Source of the DNA: Tillus elongatus
Lineage: Eukaryota; Arthropoda; Insecta; Coleoptera; Cleridae
Reading direction: 5' to 3'
DNA: 64,000 nt
Assembly (NCBI GenBank): GCA_964006375.1
Contig: OZ023269.1
Span: 63,338,968 to 63,402,967 of the forward strand
This document shows positions 49,925 to 62,821 of the stretch, piece by piece. Positions within the stretch are counted from its first letter, which is position 1. Each line of letters begins with the position of its first letter. A program made the translations under genes and the position numbers. The notes beneath the pieces were generated by a model. The model ran no database searches, was not told where the DNA came from, and saw nothing but the letters and a program-made list of their open reading frames with translations.

Positions 49925-51573
49925 CAACCTTTCACACTCCCTCAAATGGGAACATTCACTCATCCCAGGTATCTCAGATACCAAAGGGACTGAGCTCAAG
50001 TGGAGCCCTTTCCAAGTTATCAGACCCTAAACGACAACGCGACACATCCTCATTTCCCAGAAATCTCTGCACGGTTTGGGCAGTTGCTAGTATTACCGCC
50101 ATCTGCAGAACCTGATAAAGATGCTCTCCAAGACCCAGTCTCTTAATGTTCTCTCGCAGGTTCTTAGGAACCACACCAGTTGACGACATGACTATTGGAA
50201 TCATTCGCACACTATCCGTTCTTCACTGTCTCTTTACTTGCGTCTCGAGGTCTCTGTACCTAATGATCTCCTCGTTGTACTTTATCTCTAGATTATTAGT
50301 ATTCGGAATGGCCACATCAATCAGCGTCATTTGCTTGCAGGACTCATATACTATTATTATATCTGGCTTGTTGTATGCAATTCGTTGGTCTGTGAGCACA
50401 GTCCGATTCCAGTACAATCTGTATCCTGAGTTCTCTAGAACAGGCTTAGGAATATATCTATAGCAGGACACCTCCTAAGATTTAAAAGTCGCAGTTTCAG
50501 AGCCAGTTCTTGATGAAGTATTTTAACAACTGCGTCGTGCCTCTCTTTATACTCTGTTGCAGCAAACGTTTGACATCCTCCTGTGACGTGCTCTAATGAC
50601 TAACACCCAAATCTACATTTGTCATCTTAAACCGAATTATCTCCAACTATATACTTAAGGAAGTTTCTTGTTGGGATGACCTGATGTTGTATGGCCAGCA
50701 AAAACCACTCTGTCTCTGGAAACATCTGTCCGGACACCAAACAGAAGTTCGACGCCAATTTGTCTACATGTGCCCGAGAGGTCTCATTCAGATGTCGCCC
50801 ATGGAGAGGCTTCTGCATCCAAGATTGCAGTTTGTCCTGATCAGCCCGATGGTGACTTTGTATTTCACTTTCTTTTAATTGTAGCGGTCTTGAATCATCT
50901 GCCTCGCATATAGCACGGTGTAGTTCGGAAGTAAGCGCCTGCTGATGGAAATATGTACGCAGGTTCACTATCTGCTGGTCCAACTGTTTACCAATATCCA
51001 ACACTCCTCTTTCACCTCGGTGTCTGGGTGCGCGTATATGCGTTTCTCAAGGCAGGATGTGATCAACTTATATAGGGTCGGAAGACAAGTTATTAGTCGG
51101 TATCTGCGGGGGTTTGCAGAAGAATGCTTGTCCTTTGGCAGAAGATACGTGTCTCCTTGTGTGAAAAACAATTGCATCTTCTTTGGTTCAAGTATAACAT
51201 CATTTATTAAAACCTCCAATAGATGATGTGTACACCCAAATTTCTTCAGCCAAAAGTTTTGGACGCCATCAGACCCGGGTGCCTTCCAATTATAAAGCTC
51301 TTTAATAACCTCGGAGACTTCACCTGTGGTAAACGGCTCATGATGCATTTGTTCATAACTCTGACAAGCTCGGTGTTCCTCATTAACCCAGCTGGCGCCA
51401 ATATTGCAGGAGGCTGTTGTGGCCAATTGACTTTTCCAGAACTCTTCAATCAGTTCCTTATTTGGAAAATCGGTGGCTGCATTCCTAGCTTAATTAAGCT
51501 GACAGTAGAAAGTCCTTTCAGAGCATCCTTAGTGGGTGGAACTCTTGGTCTTACTAGGCTCCCTTGCTGTTGA
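49925..51573 (-). pseudogene. R2-like (restriction-like endonuclease) non-LTR retrotransposon fragment
   Basis: Minus-strand pieces in order: 51426-50968 with the pre-RT and finger region (NWKAPGSDGVQNFWLKKF, TYLLPKDKHSS, YRLITCLPTLYKLITS); then, without a palm domain or YADD box, 51004-50627 with KPLHGRHL and AIQHQVIPTRN; then 50471-50223 with KPDIIIVYESCKQMTLIDVAIP, which fits the PD-(D/E)XK core of the R2-type endonuclease; and 50210-49974 to the stop. The RT centre is deleted and several frames are shifted. No 28S rDNA is nearby; the target here is a trinucleotide tract. Confidence 0.8.
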
Positions 51574-51604
<31 letters not shown>

Positions 51605-51611
51605 GTTATTA
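51574..51611. repeat. (ATT)n microsatellite, short
   Basis: It lies upstream of the R2-like 5' end in the same phase as the long ATT tract at 49797-49924, so the element may have inserted in one longer tract. Confidence 0.85.
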
Positions 51612-51885
<274 letters not shown>

Positions 51886-52924
51886 TGCCCTATACAGTTA
51901 CCATCATACGATACATAAAAAATCATACACCTAGTGAAGAGTATAGCTTTCTGTATATTCTGAATGTTTTTTATGCTAAGTTATCTGTTACATTTATTAA
52001 AGCACTTTTGACACGTTGAAGCTGTTCTGAAAACGATGTTTAAAATCATTTGCCTATTTTAACAAGTGCAAGAGTTATTTTTATAGTCACCTACTTTCAT
52101 TGAGTTTCAATTTCCGCTCGTGAAATATAATTTCAAGCAAGTGTTATCAGATTTGTAGTTTGAGAAGACAAGGAAATAGTGCTCTAATAAAAAAAAGCTG
52201 TATTATTATTATGCCATCTAATCCGAAATTATAGGTAACAATAAAGGAAAATGTTAAATTGTGGATTTATTCTATGTTACCTATGAGCGATAAAAAACTC
52301 TGAAAAGGCTGGCTAATAAAATGAATAAATATTAACTAAATAAAAATACTCCTAATATGCAATCTTTTGGAAAATAGTATACCTTCTGTGTACGTGCGCG
52401 GGTGTTCCTGTGTGTATGCGTATGTACCTGCGTGCCTATGGATGTGTACATACGTCTAATACGTCTATGTATGTGTGTACAGTTTGACAGGTAACGAAGC
52501 TGGACTCCTTCCTTACGCTTATTTACCTTTCAAACCACAAACGAAAACAATAGATTATCACCATGAACCATGGAATGGAAAAAGCCTAACTACTAGTATA
52601 AGGAAAAAAGTTCTGAAGGAGTGGATAAGACGTAATACCTATTTCATTTACGATAATATTGTGAGGGTGTATGTCGATGCATGTGTACATGAGGGTGTTT
52701 GCATGTGGTGTGTTTGTGTGGGTGTAAGTGTCCACGTGTGTGTTTGTGTATGTGTGTGTATCTGTAGGTGTGTTTGTGTATATGTGTGTATACGTCTATT
52801 TCTCTTCCTTTCGTCGTATTCACAAACAGCATACCGTGTGTATAAAGCAAATCATATACCTATTAAGTTCAAATGATTGAGTGGAAACCCCAAAGGTCAT
52901 AAGACTATTTAATCTCAGATCTCA

Positions 52925-53284
52925 GCACCTCGGTGGTTCAGGGGTAAGAACGTGTGCCTCTGAACCGAAGGGTACTAGGTTCGATCCCAAGGTACTCCTT
53001 TCACTTTTTCAGTACAAACTGTAAAATTAACATCAACCGAGGTTCTGGCATTGTATTTGAGCAAGTTGAATGTCTGCACGTTCCGCCCTTCGGAGGGGGC
53101 GTAAAGTCTTCGGTCCCGTGTCCATGCGATGTTGGGCACGTTAAATATCCCTACCCTCCTTACAGAAAGACAGGGCTTCGGCAACATTTCCAGGATAGTG
53201 AGGTGAAACTGCTCCCTGGCGTCGGTGATTGGCCATAGTCGCGGAAATAGGCCGACGTTAAAGAAACAAAACACACACACACAC
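52925..53284 (+). mobile_element. Intact tRNA-derived SINE with 14-bp target duplication
   Basis: The duplication AATCTCAGATCTCA is at 52911-52924 and 53285-53298, and arm 1 shows the empty site near 47350. The tRNA-like head has box A TGGTTCAGGGG (52934-52944) and box B GGTTCGATCCC (52978-52988), spaced 33 bp apart, so RNA polymerase III could transcribe it. A central domain of about 230 bp (GGGCACGTTAAATATCCCTA, CTGGCGTCGGTGATTGG) recurs at 3598, 17500 and 59727. The tail is ACACACAC. Confidence 0.9.
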
Positions 53285-53309
53285 AATCTCAGATCTCATA
53301 ATTAGTATT

Positions 53310-53718
53310 TAACCAATAGGAACACGATTCGCATTTCGCAATTGATGAGTGTATGAACCTAGCTTAACAAGGATTACGACAGCGATCTATTTAAGGAAGA
53401 AGAACAATTATTTTACTTTTTTTTATATATACACCTTTTGTGGATATAATACTGATATAATACTGCAAAACGTTGAACTATACATTATTTTTTGATGTTT
53501 AACAAAAATTGTGAACTCTATGAATTTTTGTTAAACATCAAGAAATAATGTGTAATTTAACGTTTTTCAGTATTATATAGTATCATCCACAAAAGGTGTA
53601 TAAATAAAAATAAAAAATTGTTCCTTTTCCTTAAAGAGCTCACTGTCGTAATCTTTGTTAAGCTACGTTCATACACTTGTAAATTGTGGAATGCGAATCG
53701 TGTTTGGTTTACTTAGAA
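53310..53718. mobile_element. Foldback element in arm 2, partner of 46932-47344
   Basis: AACCAATAGGAACACGATTC at the left and GCGAATCGTGTTTGGTT at the right, with the same inverted interior as the arm 1 copy. Confidence 0.8.
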
Positions 53719-55775
53719 TAATATCACGTTATTAGTTAAAATATAAGACGTTTCGCGGAGACTTAGCAATTCGTATTTTGCGTCTCTCTGACCCTACTTA
53801 CAGACACTGATTTCAATAACGTAAGCAAGTACATACGTTTCCATTTAAAAATAGAGACACAAGTCATTGCGTCGTCACGACTCCCGATATAACAGCCCCA
53901 ATCGATTTAACATAAATCTTTTTTATTTAATAAATTTCAATTGAAATAATTTAAAATCTTATATAATAAGCGCTGAAAATGCTGTCCAGACACAAGTCGG
54001 CAATGTTCGAGATGCGAATAAACATTTTTAATGGTGCGCAGAATAACATCCGGCGAAATTACTCGTAACATTGTTTTCAAATCGTCTATTAAAAGTGGCC
54101 CGACAAAAAATTCCAGTGGTGAAAAATAAGGTGATCTAGGTAGCCATTTAATAGATCCTCTGTGGTATATCCTTTATTAGAAAAGAGTTCTCCAAGGCGG
54201 CAACGAACTGTTACACCTAAATGTGTAGTAGTATATACCCAGAAGGTCAATAAGTTTCCGAAATTTTTTTAAACACTCTTAATCATTACATAATTTCAAA
54301 GACGTATTAACAAATGTCTACGTTTTCACTTGAAAAATAGTAACAATGCATTTGCGTCGTCATGACAAATATAGCAAAGTTCTACGAGTTTCGACAACTA
54401 ATCGCTGCCGGGTACCATGTGATAACTACAACCGATAGAAAATAACGCGTACAATTGTCGCCACTGTCTTGTATACATATAGTCACTCTGACTGTAACGC
54501 ATTTTAAGGAACACTATCTGTTATTGACAGAAGAAAGCCGACCATTGTAGTTAACAAGTCCTGCATATATTTTCAATCACACAGTAGAAAAGACGTTTCT
54601 AAAAATGAGAAATTCAAAATGTGTGACTTTTAATCGTTTAAATATAAAATAGTAACTACTAACACTATTTTGCCAACATGTACGTGTTTAGATAACCAAT
54701 ATACTTTTTTAACCTACTGGATTTTTGCTATAGTGGCATATAAATGACAATATTGATACATATTTATTTGCATAGAAGGTATTTTTTAATGTTCCATTAT
54801 GTTATTTTGTGTTGATTGGAAATGTAAGATTTAAATGCACCTATATGTAATATATCAACTTTTGTAATTATGCCAAATACATTAGCGGTCATATAAGTTA
54901 AATATGTATAGTACTATCTAACAATGGTCGCAATAAAAAATAAATGAATACAGTTACATATATGACATTAGGTTGAGTAAGAATAAGACAGCCAGACAGC
55001 CAAAGCAACACCTTTTATGTCCCATCTCTTTTTATTGAAAAATTTGCAAAGAATTAATAGTCATCCATTGCCTAAAATAACTAATAATAACGCTAAATTG
55101 CTAAACCTATTCTCGAAAGCGGAACTTTATAATAATAATTATGAGCATTGAAACATAGAAAACCATTCCTCTATTAATCAACTGTTTCATCATGCAAAGA
55201 ACAGAGCTTTCGATTACTCTGTGCCGCGCATAGACTACTGCACTCCGCACCACTTTTATTACAACGGTTTCGCGCTCTTCGAAAAAAAAATGTAAATATT
55301 CTTCTTTGTATCTAAATCTTAGTTTCTTATATTTTCTTTGTGTTGTAATGAGCATATGCTTAGATACTTGGTAGATTAAAAAACTGAAAGCAAACATCAA
55401 ACAAACAAGATAAATCTGTAAAGTCGTTTGGATTGCTATTAAACAGGAATTTCATTTAAACAAGGTGACTATGTAAATTAATGAAAATAACTGTAAAATG
55501 TTCTCTTTGAACTAAATAATATTACAATAAACTGAGTAGAAAGTTTAAAAAATCCACTAGTCATCAGAATTGATAAAAGTCGAATCTAGTTAGTAGATAA
55601 ATTTAATTTGTTTTAGTACCTAGTCCACAATGTCTTCTGGAATTAAAAAATGAAATGTATGTATGTCCCTCTTGCGACATAACATATTGTATTACCACTT
55701 GATATGTAAATTATTGAGATTGTCGATGGTACGAAGCAAAATTGGTAGCCACAAATGGTGAGATAAAAGTAAACA

Positions 55776-56385
55776 ATGCTTTTGGACACAAAATGTATTT
55801 TTTATTTCTAGATTGTCGCGGTACTTTTAAAGAAATAAAAGAAAATCTGATAAAGACGATTCCCTTTGTTCGTTAGTATATCTACACTGCATTTTAGATT
55901 TCGGCGAAATACTAGTATTTTTATACTGTTATATAAAGAAAAGGCTCTTAGCTCAATTATTTATAATATTCACATATGGATAAAGGTAAACATAAACAAA
56001 GCCGGTCACTGTGTATTCTTTTGTCTGATTGGTCCACCGTAACAGAGTCCGTATAATAATTAAAAATAAAATTAATAACAATCACTACTTTGAGCACGTT
56101 AGATATGTAGCTAGACATTTAATTTCAATGTAATTTTAACTAATTTAATTGTGTATCCTAACCCCAAATGATTAAAATAATCCGTATAAAGCGCGAAAGT
56201 CTCTTTGTGCGCAGTAAGTAATGTGAATTTTATATGAGATTGTTGTATGTAGCTACATAATTAAGTTTTTATTCAATCTCCTAATATCTTATAATGGCAT
56301 GTTCAATTATAATATATTGTGAATTCAATTTTGCGCATTTATATCTAAATTTATATTTTAAATTCAATAACTTCCTGAATTCATT
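55776..56385. other. Arm 2-specific segment, not matched in arm 1
   Basis: About 610 bp of AT-rich sequence in the place of 36650-37235. No frame or repeat structure recognised. Confidence 0.45.
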
Positions 56386-56486
56386 GGTAGTAGATATTTA
56401 CTATTACTATTACTATTATGCTGTGGCCTGTGGCTGTTGACAAAGGTAAAGCAAAACATTGACAATAGATTAGTTAAGAGGTAATA

Positions 56487-57300
56487 CAGGGTGTTTCAAA
56501 AATGATGGTCTATATTACAGATGCACATTCAGCACAAAAAATAAGACTATTTTTTCATATATATAATATGGGTCCGCAAATGCTTAGTTTTTTAAATACA
56601 GCGTGTTACAATTATTTGTTTTTGTCAGTTTTTCACGAATAAGTCTGAGCCAAGTTAAAATTTTGACGTGAAAATTGACATGTAGGGGTTTTCGAGGGCA
56701 AGAAATTTAAATATGTTATTGTTAACAACACTGCTGGCAGAGGACGCCACCTGTAAAACATGGCTTGCATTCAATTGACTATAATTTTTTGACACCCATT
56801 ATACCCAATTTTTGTATGTCGATGTCGCTCAAAAATTAATTCTGCGACAAATCAGATTTTTGAGCGACATCGACATACAAAAATTGAAATATCTCGAAAA
56901 TGGTGTGTCTGAGAGTTTGGAATCAAATATATATTTTTTGCTTACAATTGATAAGGGCTGCAATGTAGCTATATGGTAGATCGATATTACTGGGTGTCAA
57001 AAAATTATGGCCAATTGAATGCAAGCATAGTCTTACAGGTGGCGCCCTCTACTAGCAGTGTTAATAACAATAACATATTTAAAATTCTTGCCTTAAAAAA
57101 CTCCCGCATGCTAACTTTCACGCTAAAATTTTATTTTGACTCAGACTTATTCTTGAAAAACTGACAAAAACAAATAACTTTAACACGCTGTAATTAAAAA
57201 ACTAAGCATTTGCGGACCCATGTTTATATAAAAAAATAGTCTTATTTCTTTGTGCTGAATGTGCACCTGTAACATAGACAGTCATTTTTGAAACACCATG
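56487..57300. mobile_element. 814-bp foldback element with CAGGGTG ends, empty site in arm 1
   Basis: Flanked by TA (56485-56486 and 57301-57302). The ends CAGGGTGTTTCAAAAATGA and TCATTTTTGAAACACCATG are inverted. The arms run about 290 bp each (GTGCACATTCAGCAC-type, AAATGCTTAGTTTTT, TTGTTTTTGTCAGTTTTTC, GGCGCCCTCT and inverted forms). Arm 1 near 36560 has an uninterrupted TATA at the equivalent place. A second palindrome (56806-56890) sits in the loop. It is non-coding and probably a non-autonomous IS630/Tc1-type MITE. Confidence 0.88.
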
Positions 57301-57610
57301 TATATGGCACTGACGATTGGCGTTTGTATTTGCACATTTGTCAACTGTTTGTGTTTGACTCTAGCGAACAGGTATGTTTGACAGACGAACGTTAGCAAAC
57401 GGTTGCCATTCTATAAAACGTCAATAATTTATTTTTGTAATGTAAGCTAACGTTGATGGAAGACGACGGTAATGGCGGGGACTTCAAAAGAAGTCATATA
57501 CGAGTATAGATGTTCTAAGTATAAAATAACTGAAATTAAAAACGAAGTACATAATACTTAGGCGAGCAAGTATTACTTAATGCTAATTTAAATAATTGTC
57601 TCTGTAATTA

Positions 57611-57842
57611 TGGAACAGCAGAGATTTATTGTAAATGAAGGTGATGGTTGACGTGTTAGAAGGTGCGAAATAGAAGAGCAAAATTAATTTAAATTTGGTA
57701 CGTCAAAATTTGAAGTTTGTTGTATTTGGTGTAGGACTGTGAAACTATTTAGGATTCAACCTTCTAAATTGTGTTATATGATACAGCACAAGTCGCATAA
57801 GACTTATTGTATTAACATAATGAATAATTTTTGCCAATAAAC

Positions 57843-57924
<82 letters not shown>
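57611..57924 (+). mobile_element. SINE or LINE 3' end with (AAT)n tail
   Basis: An insertion in arm 2. The empty site in arm 1 reads (inverted) GTCTATGTAATTAACATGC, and ATTA or AATTA is duplicated around the insert. The body shares AAATTTGGTACGTCAAAATT, GATACAGCACAAG and GACTTATTGTATT with 61119-61482. The tail is about 80 bp of AAT. No RNA polymerase III boxes were found, so a truncated LINE 3' UTR is as likely as a SINE. Confidence 0.7.
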
Positions 57925-57926
<2 letters not shown>

Positions 57927-59049
57927 TAACATGCTATGTAAAGTGTCTTAATAAATAGCAATATACATTACATTAATTTTAGATTCAGCGAGTTTTCTAG
58001 AATATCAGTATATCAGTAATGACGAAAATTCCGCAGAAATTGTTTGAACACCAAACTTATGAGAGAATCATCATTATAAGTGAAACTGAAGTAAAAGTGA
58101 CTAAAACTCAGGATCTTAGTTAAAGTATCATCCATACTTGGGATTTAGAGTTAAACTTAATCGATACAAACATTTTTAATGAATTTAAAATTTATTTGAC
58201 CATTAACCATTCACTTGAACACATAATTTGTTAAACTGTTAGCTAACACAAACGTAAACTGTTTAATTGGGTAAACACAGCTTGAGTTTAGAAATTTTGT
58301 GGGATTTAATGTGGCAATAGAAACTTTTAATTTGCTTCAAATACCATCCCACTGAAACAATTCTCAAATACTATGAGATTTATGAAACGTGGAATACTGG
58401 GTTTCTAATGATAACTCAAAATTGCGTATAGTATTTTTACGAACATTTTTTGACAGTTCTAACAGCCATTTAAATGTTGTTATTGGTTGGTCATGTGAGA
58501 CAAATTACTGAATCATTTTAACTTTTAAGTGATAACGATAACATTCAAGGATGTTTTCAATCACTATGACACCAAGACTGTCAACTTCATATTACAAATA
58601 AATTTCAAAGTGTAAAGGGCAAGAAGATATGAAGCCATTTGAACCGGTCAACTGCTGCTAGAAAATTGGCAAAAAAGGTGTGCAAGAACAGCAGTTGCTA
58701 AAAATTACTGGTCATAAAAATCAAAATTCTATAAAACCATACTTAAGCATAGACCATGAACACCAAAATAACATCATAAACACCACGTGCTGTTATTCTA
58801 TAATAACAGCACGACCTATGTCTTCTGTAGTAGAAGAAAATAGCCAATCTAATATTTACATAAAATTTTAATAACCGTACAAAGGTACGTCATTCCATTT
58901 TTATCGAAAAAATCGAATACCTATACATTTTGTAATTTGTAGTTTATAAACATTTTATTATTGTTTCATGTTTATCAGTGATTTATCTTTGAAACGTTGC
59001 TATCTTTTGTAATTGTAAAACGTTTTGTTATTGTTTCATGTTTAATGTG

Positions 59050-59610
59050 TTTTGATACATAATTTATCACCATTCATAATGATACTTTCAAGGTCCCTGA
59101 ACTTTTTTACCTGCTTAAGTTATTCGCCTTTCAACTCTAAATCTATTTTCGCAGTCACGTCCTCACTTATCTTCATTATTTTTTGTCTCTGTCTATGGTT
59201 TGATTACTTAACAGTAAATGTGTTAACGACAATCCGGCACATTCAGCTTACTTTTTCGTTTTTCCTATTGGCGTTATGTGGTGTACGTACTTATGCGATT
59301 GAACCGTTGTCCATTTATTTTCTTTCTTGCTGCTCCTTGCTTCAACCTATGTTGCGTCTTCTATGAAGAAAGTGAACACCTGTCCTTATTTTAGCTCGTT
59401 TCATAGTCGTTCATATTAGTATGGTACTTTGATTTTTGTATAGATTAAGGATAATGCGCCTATCTCTCCATTTAAATCGGCTCTCTACACTATATGAAAC
59501 AATATTTTCCAATCCACATTATCAAATGCTTTCTCTAGGTCTTTTGTAGCAATAAATGTATTTCTATTTGCTTGGACTTACATTAGCAAAATTGCACTTT
59601 ATATTAATAA
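59050..59610 (-). pseudogene. Non-LTR reverse transcriptase remnant
   Basis: The minus strand reads FIATKDLEKAFDNVDWKILF near 59570-59510 (RT motif with the first catalytic Asp), then RIILNLYKNQ and KRAKIRTGV, and later LKQVKKFRDLESIIMNGD near 59110-59055, which resembles the segment after the palm. The YADD part between them is lost and stops are frequent. It is too decayed to place in a clade. Confidence 0.65.
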
Positions 59611-59726
59611 CTTTTAATTGCCTCTCTACACTGATTAACGAATTTAGCACTTTGATTTGTCCTTTGCATCTACTGGTAGAAATAGACATAATATTGAAAT
59701 ATATTAAATCCTTCTATTTCGTGTAT

Positions 59727-59880
59727 CATTCGATGTTAGACAGGTTAAATATTACTGCCCTCCTTACCGAAAAGCAGCGGTTCGGAAACATTTCCAGGAT
59801 AGTGAAAGTAAACTGCTCCCTGATGTCGGCGATCCGCCATATTCGTGGAAACAGACAGGCGTTGAAGGAAAAAAAATAGA
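59727..59880 (+). mobile_element. SINE 3' fragment (family of 52925-53284)
   Basis: CAGGTTAAATATTACTGCCC, CATTTCCAGGATAGTGAAAG, AACTGCTCCCTGATGTCGGC and a final AAAAAAAT match the last half of the intact SINE. The tRNA head is absent. Confidence 0.75.
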
Positions 59881-60335
59881 AAAAATTTACATATATAGAT
59901 ACGTATTTCAAAATTTTAATCAATGGGATTTGGACGATTTAAAATTAAAATTCTCCTAAGTTCTTAATAGTCATGCTTGTTATATTGTTATTAGATATTT
60001 TAGTAAATTATTGATCAATTAGAAAACTTTTAGTGGGTAATAACAAGTTGGTGTTTTGCAAAGATTCATTCCATAAGTAATAAATGTTTCGTTGTTTAAA
60101 ACATACATAACGTTTATGGCTAACATTAACAAAAACCTGCAAAATTTCAAAGTTTTAAATATTTATTAAAGTTGAAAAACCTTTTAAAATAGTTTATTTT
60201 ACGTGCAGGTTATGTTGTCAAAAAGTGGCTTTTAAGTGACCCTATACTTCATTTCAATATTTTAAAAGGTTTAGAGCATTAACGACGAAATGACTTGTAT
60301 AATTGGTAACGATGTCGTCAAACGTACGCTTTTTT

Positions 60336-61118
60336 TAATTTCAGCAACACACCACGAGGGCTTACAGCCTAAATACTATCGTACCGTGGGTGGCGACAAT
60401 GAGGAAAGAGGCAACTTGTTAATTCTGGACCTGAAGGTTTGGAGGTTCGGAGGAGAAGGAAAAACATGCGCCGGCAAGGAATTCCACAACTTGGAAGTCC
60501 TCGGGACGAAATAGCGGGCATAACAAGATGTTCTATGTCTGGTGACCTGGACAGTAAAAGGGTGCATTCGCTGAGTTCCCCTGGTAGATCTGTTGGGGGC
60601 AGCAGGTGGAGGAACTATGGAAGAAAGCTCATCTGAGCACTGCCCGTGCAGATATCTATAAAAGAGAGAAAGAGGTCACCAACGGCACGTCAGTGGACAA
60701 GGCATGGCCCTCTTTGGGTAAGGGTAGGGTTACCAATGAGACGTATAGCTCTCTTCTGAGTGGAGTCCAGGATAGGGAGTGTAGAAGCGGCAGCGGCACC
60801 CCAGATGTGGCAGCAGTATTCGAGGTTTGGCCTTATTTGTGAAGTATATAAGGTATAGAGATTAGCTGGTAAAAAGTATTTGCGAGCCCGGAAGAGGAAA
60901 CCGAATTTCTTAGCAGCCGCTTCTGCAATTGATGTGACATGTTGGTGCCAGTTGAGATTTCGATCCACAGAAATGCCAAGAAGTGAAAAGAACTCATTAC
61001 TTTGAATAACTTGGTTGTTCATTGTGATGGTTCTAGGGCTGGTGTATCTTTTATGAGAAAGAAAGCCAGACTGAGATTTGGTGGGGTTGAATTGTACAAG
61101 ATTTCTACTTCCCCAGGA
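60336..61118 (-). pseudogene. Jockey-like element, second copy, 5' truncated
   Basis: Inverse of 1094-1857, from LNPTKSQSGFLSHKRYTSP-type sequence through 60690-61022 (ISVDRNLNWHQHVTSIAEAA, RPNLEYCCHIWGAAAA) to LWNSLPAHVFPSPPNLQTF near 60430-60490. A short poly(A) lies at 60331-60337. It starts after the YADD box, so it is a dead-on-arrival copy. Frameshifts separate its two main open stretches. Confidence 0.85.
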
Positions 61119-61482
61119 TTTTTGGTATTTTGACGTTTGTCAAAATAGTTTGTCATATTTAGTTAAATTCAAAATTAACAATTTGGATGAAAATATCGGT
61201 TATAAACAAATAATTTTAGTATGGAAGGTATTGGGAAACGATTAAAATAAATGAAGAGTGAAGGCAGACTGGTCCATTAGATGGAATAAGTAGAAGCCAA
61301 ACAAATTTGGTATGTCAAAATTAGAAGTATGTTACATTTGGACCAAGTTTTGAAGCAGTTTTTGGTGGAATTTTATTAAATTATGTTAATATACAGCACA
61401 AGCCTCAGGCTTATTGTGTAGACATGTTGTACGATTTATGATATTAAGTAAATATAAATAAATAAAAAAAAAAAAAAAAAAA
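61119..61482 (+). mobile_element. SINE or LINE 3' end with poly(A), second copy
   Basis: It shares a 110-bp 3' domain with 57611-57924 (AAATTTGGTATGTCAAAATT, ATACAGCACAAG, CTTATTGTGT) and ends in AAATAAATAAAA followed by about 20 A. It is joined back-to-back with the Jockey-like copy. The pair together fills 60331-61493 of arm 2. Confidence 0.65.
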
Positions 61483-61533
61483 ATATTTTTTGGACAACAT
61501 GAATAATAACTTTTACGACATTATTTACAACTT

Positions 61534-61682
61534 CGGCGACATTTTTGCAGTTCGGCGACCTAACTGAAAATATAAAATGTCGTCAAACTCACACAAGCCT
61601 TAATTACAACTTTGACGACCGTCGTCAAAGTTAGCAAATGTCGTCGAACTCCTACAAAGATTTTTTTGTCGTCAAACTGACA
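61534..61682. repeat. Subterminal repeat cluster at the outer end of arm 2
   Basis: GTCGTCAAACT or close variants at 61579, 61621, 61640 and 61668, plus CTTCGGCGAC and GTTCGGCGAC at about 61534 and 61550. The same cluster, inverted, is at 34861-35035. Confidence 0.75.
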
Positions 61683-61686
61683 TGTT

Positions 61687-61690
<4 letters not shown>

Positions 61691-61755
<65 letters not shown>
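61691..61755. repeat. (TA)n microsatellite at the outer edge of arm 2
   Basis: 65-bp TA tract directly outside the inverted repeat. No homology with arm 1 flanks beyond it. Confidence 0.95.
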
Positions 61756-61760
<5 letters not shown>

Positions 61761-62723
61761 TATCAATGTATTTATATTTATTATATGTATATTATATTAT
61801 ATTAATTTAATGTATAATTTTTTTATTTAATTTATAAAATGATATTTATGTTATATATATTTATAGGAAAATGATCACCCTTTAGATGTGTGTAAACCTT
61901 TTTGGTTGTCTTTGTATATATATTTTTTTAAATTAGTATAATTTTAGGGATATTACTTTCATTGATTATAATATTAAATGTAACTAGAAACCTTTTATAT
62001 TAACAGTTTACACAATGTTTTATGGGTGACTCTGTATATTTTATAATGTATTTTTAACTGAATAAAGTGTTTATGACTCTGGTGTTTGAATTTTAGTATA
62101 TGTATATATATTTGTCATTTACAGCTAGCTTCAGTGTTATATGGGTTGCCTACCCCTGTACTATATTATGCCAAATAAATTGTAATCAAATAAATAATGT
62201 ACTTACGTTGTCTCAGGGGTGGATTCTGCTAAATAGGTAAGAAGAAATAGCCTGCTAATATGCAATTAACCTTGTTTTTTATCTTATTATGTTTTTTCAA
62301 AGAATTATGTTTTTAGAAAATTTTTCACAACAACTTTTATTGGACACAATTTTAAAAATTTAAATCTAAACGGATCCGTTGTTATAACTCTCAAACTTAC
62401 TAATAAATTACATGATTCATATTATTACAGAATTTCGACTGATTTTCAAATGTTCGTTACAAACTAATATGGCTTTCCGAGATGCGATCCTGACTCCCTC
62501 TAAGTTCTTAACTTTGAACTTTGGTGAAATGTACTAAGATTTCTGTTTATGTATAAAATCTTATTTTTCCCATGAATGCTTTTGCTTGACGTATGATCGA
62601 CAGAATAGACTGTCTTTTAAATAAATTAATTTTTCTCCTTGTGCTGATTTAGATAAAATAAATTAAATCTCAAACCTTGGTTCCTCGCTAGTGGTGGTAG
62701 GTATCCTCAAATGTAGTTATTCT

Positions 62724-62821
<98 letters not shown>

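Larger units (their letters stand above)
58746..60040. other. Composite insertion in arm 2
   Basis: Arm 1 passes directly from the equivalent of 58745 (ATAAAACCATAC) to that of 60041 (AAGTTGGTGTTTTGC). The roughly 1.3 kb insert holds a short palindrome (GTGCTGTTATTCTATAATAACAGCAC at about 58789-58814), an RT remnant and a SINE core. Confidence 0.75.

Noticed and set aside
49925..51573. rDNA location implied by an R2-like element
   Set aside because: No 28S rRNA sequence is present on either side. The flanks are ATT/AAT repeats.
52925..53000. tRNA gene call at box A/box B
   Set aside because: The boxes are good but the cloverleaf is not complete, and the sequence is the head of a SINE with duplication and a long non-tRNA body. 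Same for 29948-30095.
59052..59366. 104-codon plus-strand frame with hydrophobic stretches
   Set aside because: It is antisense to RT remnants readable on the minus strand. The hydrophobic look comes from T-rich composition.
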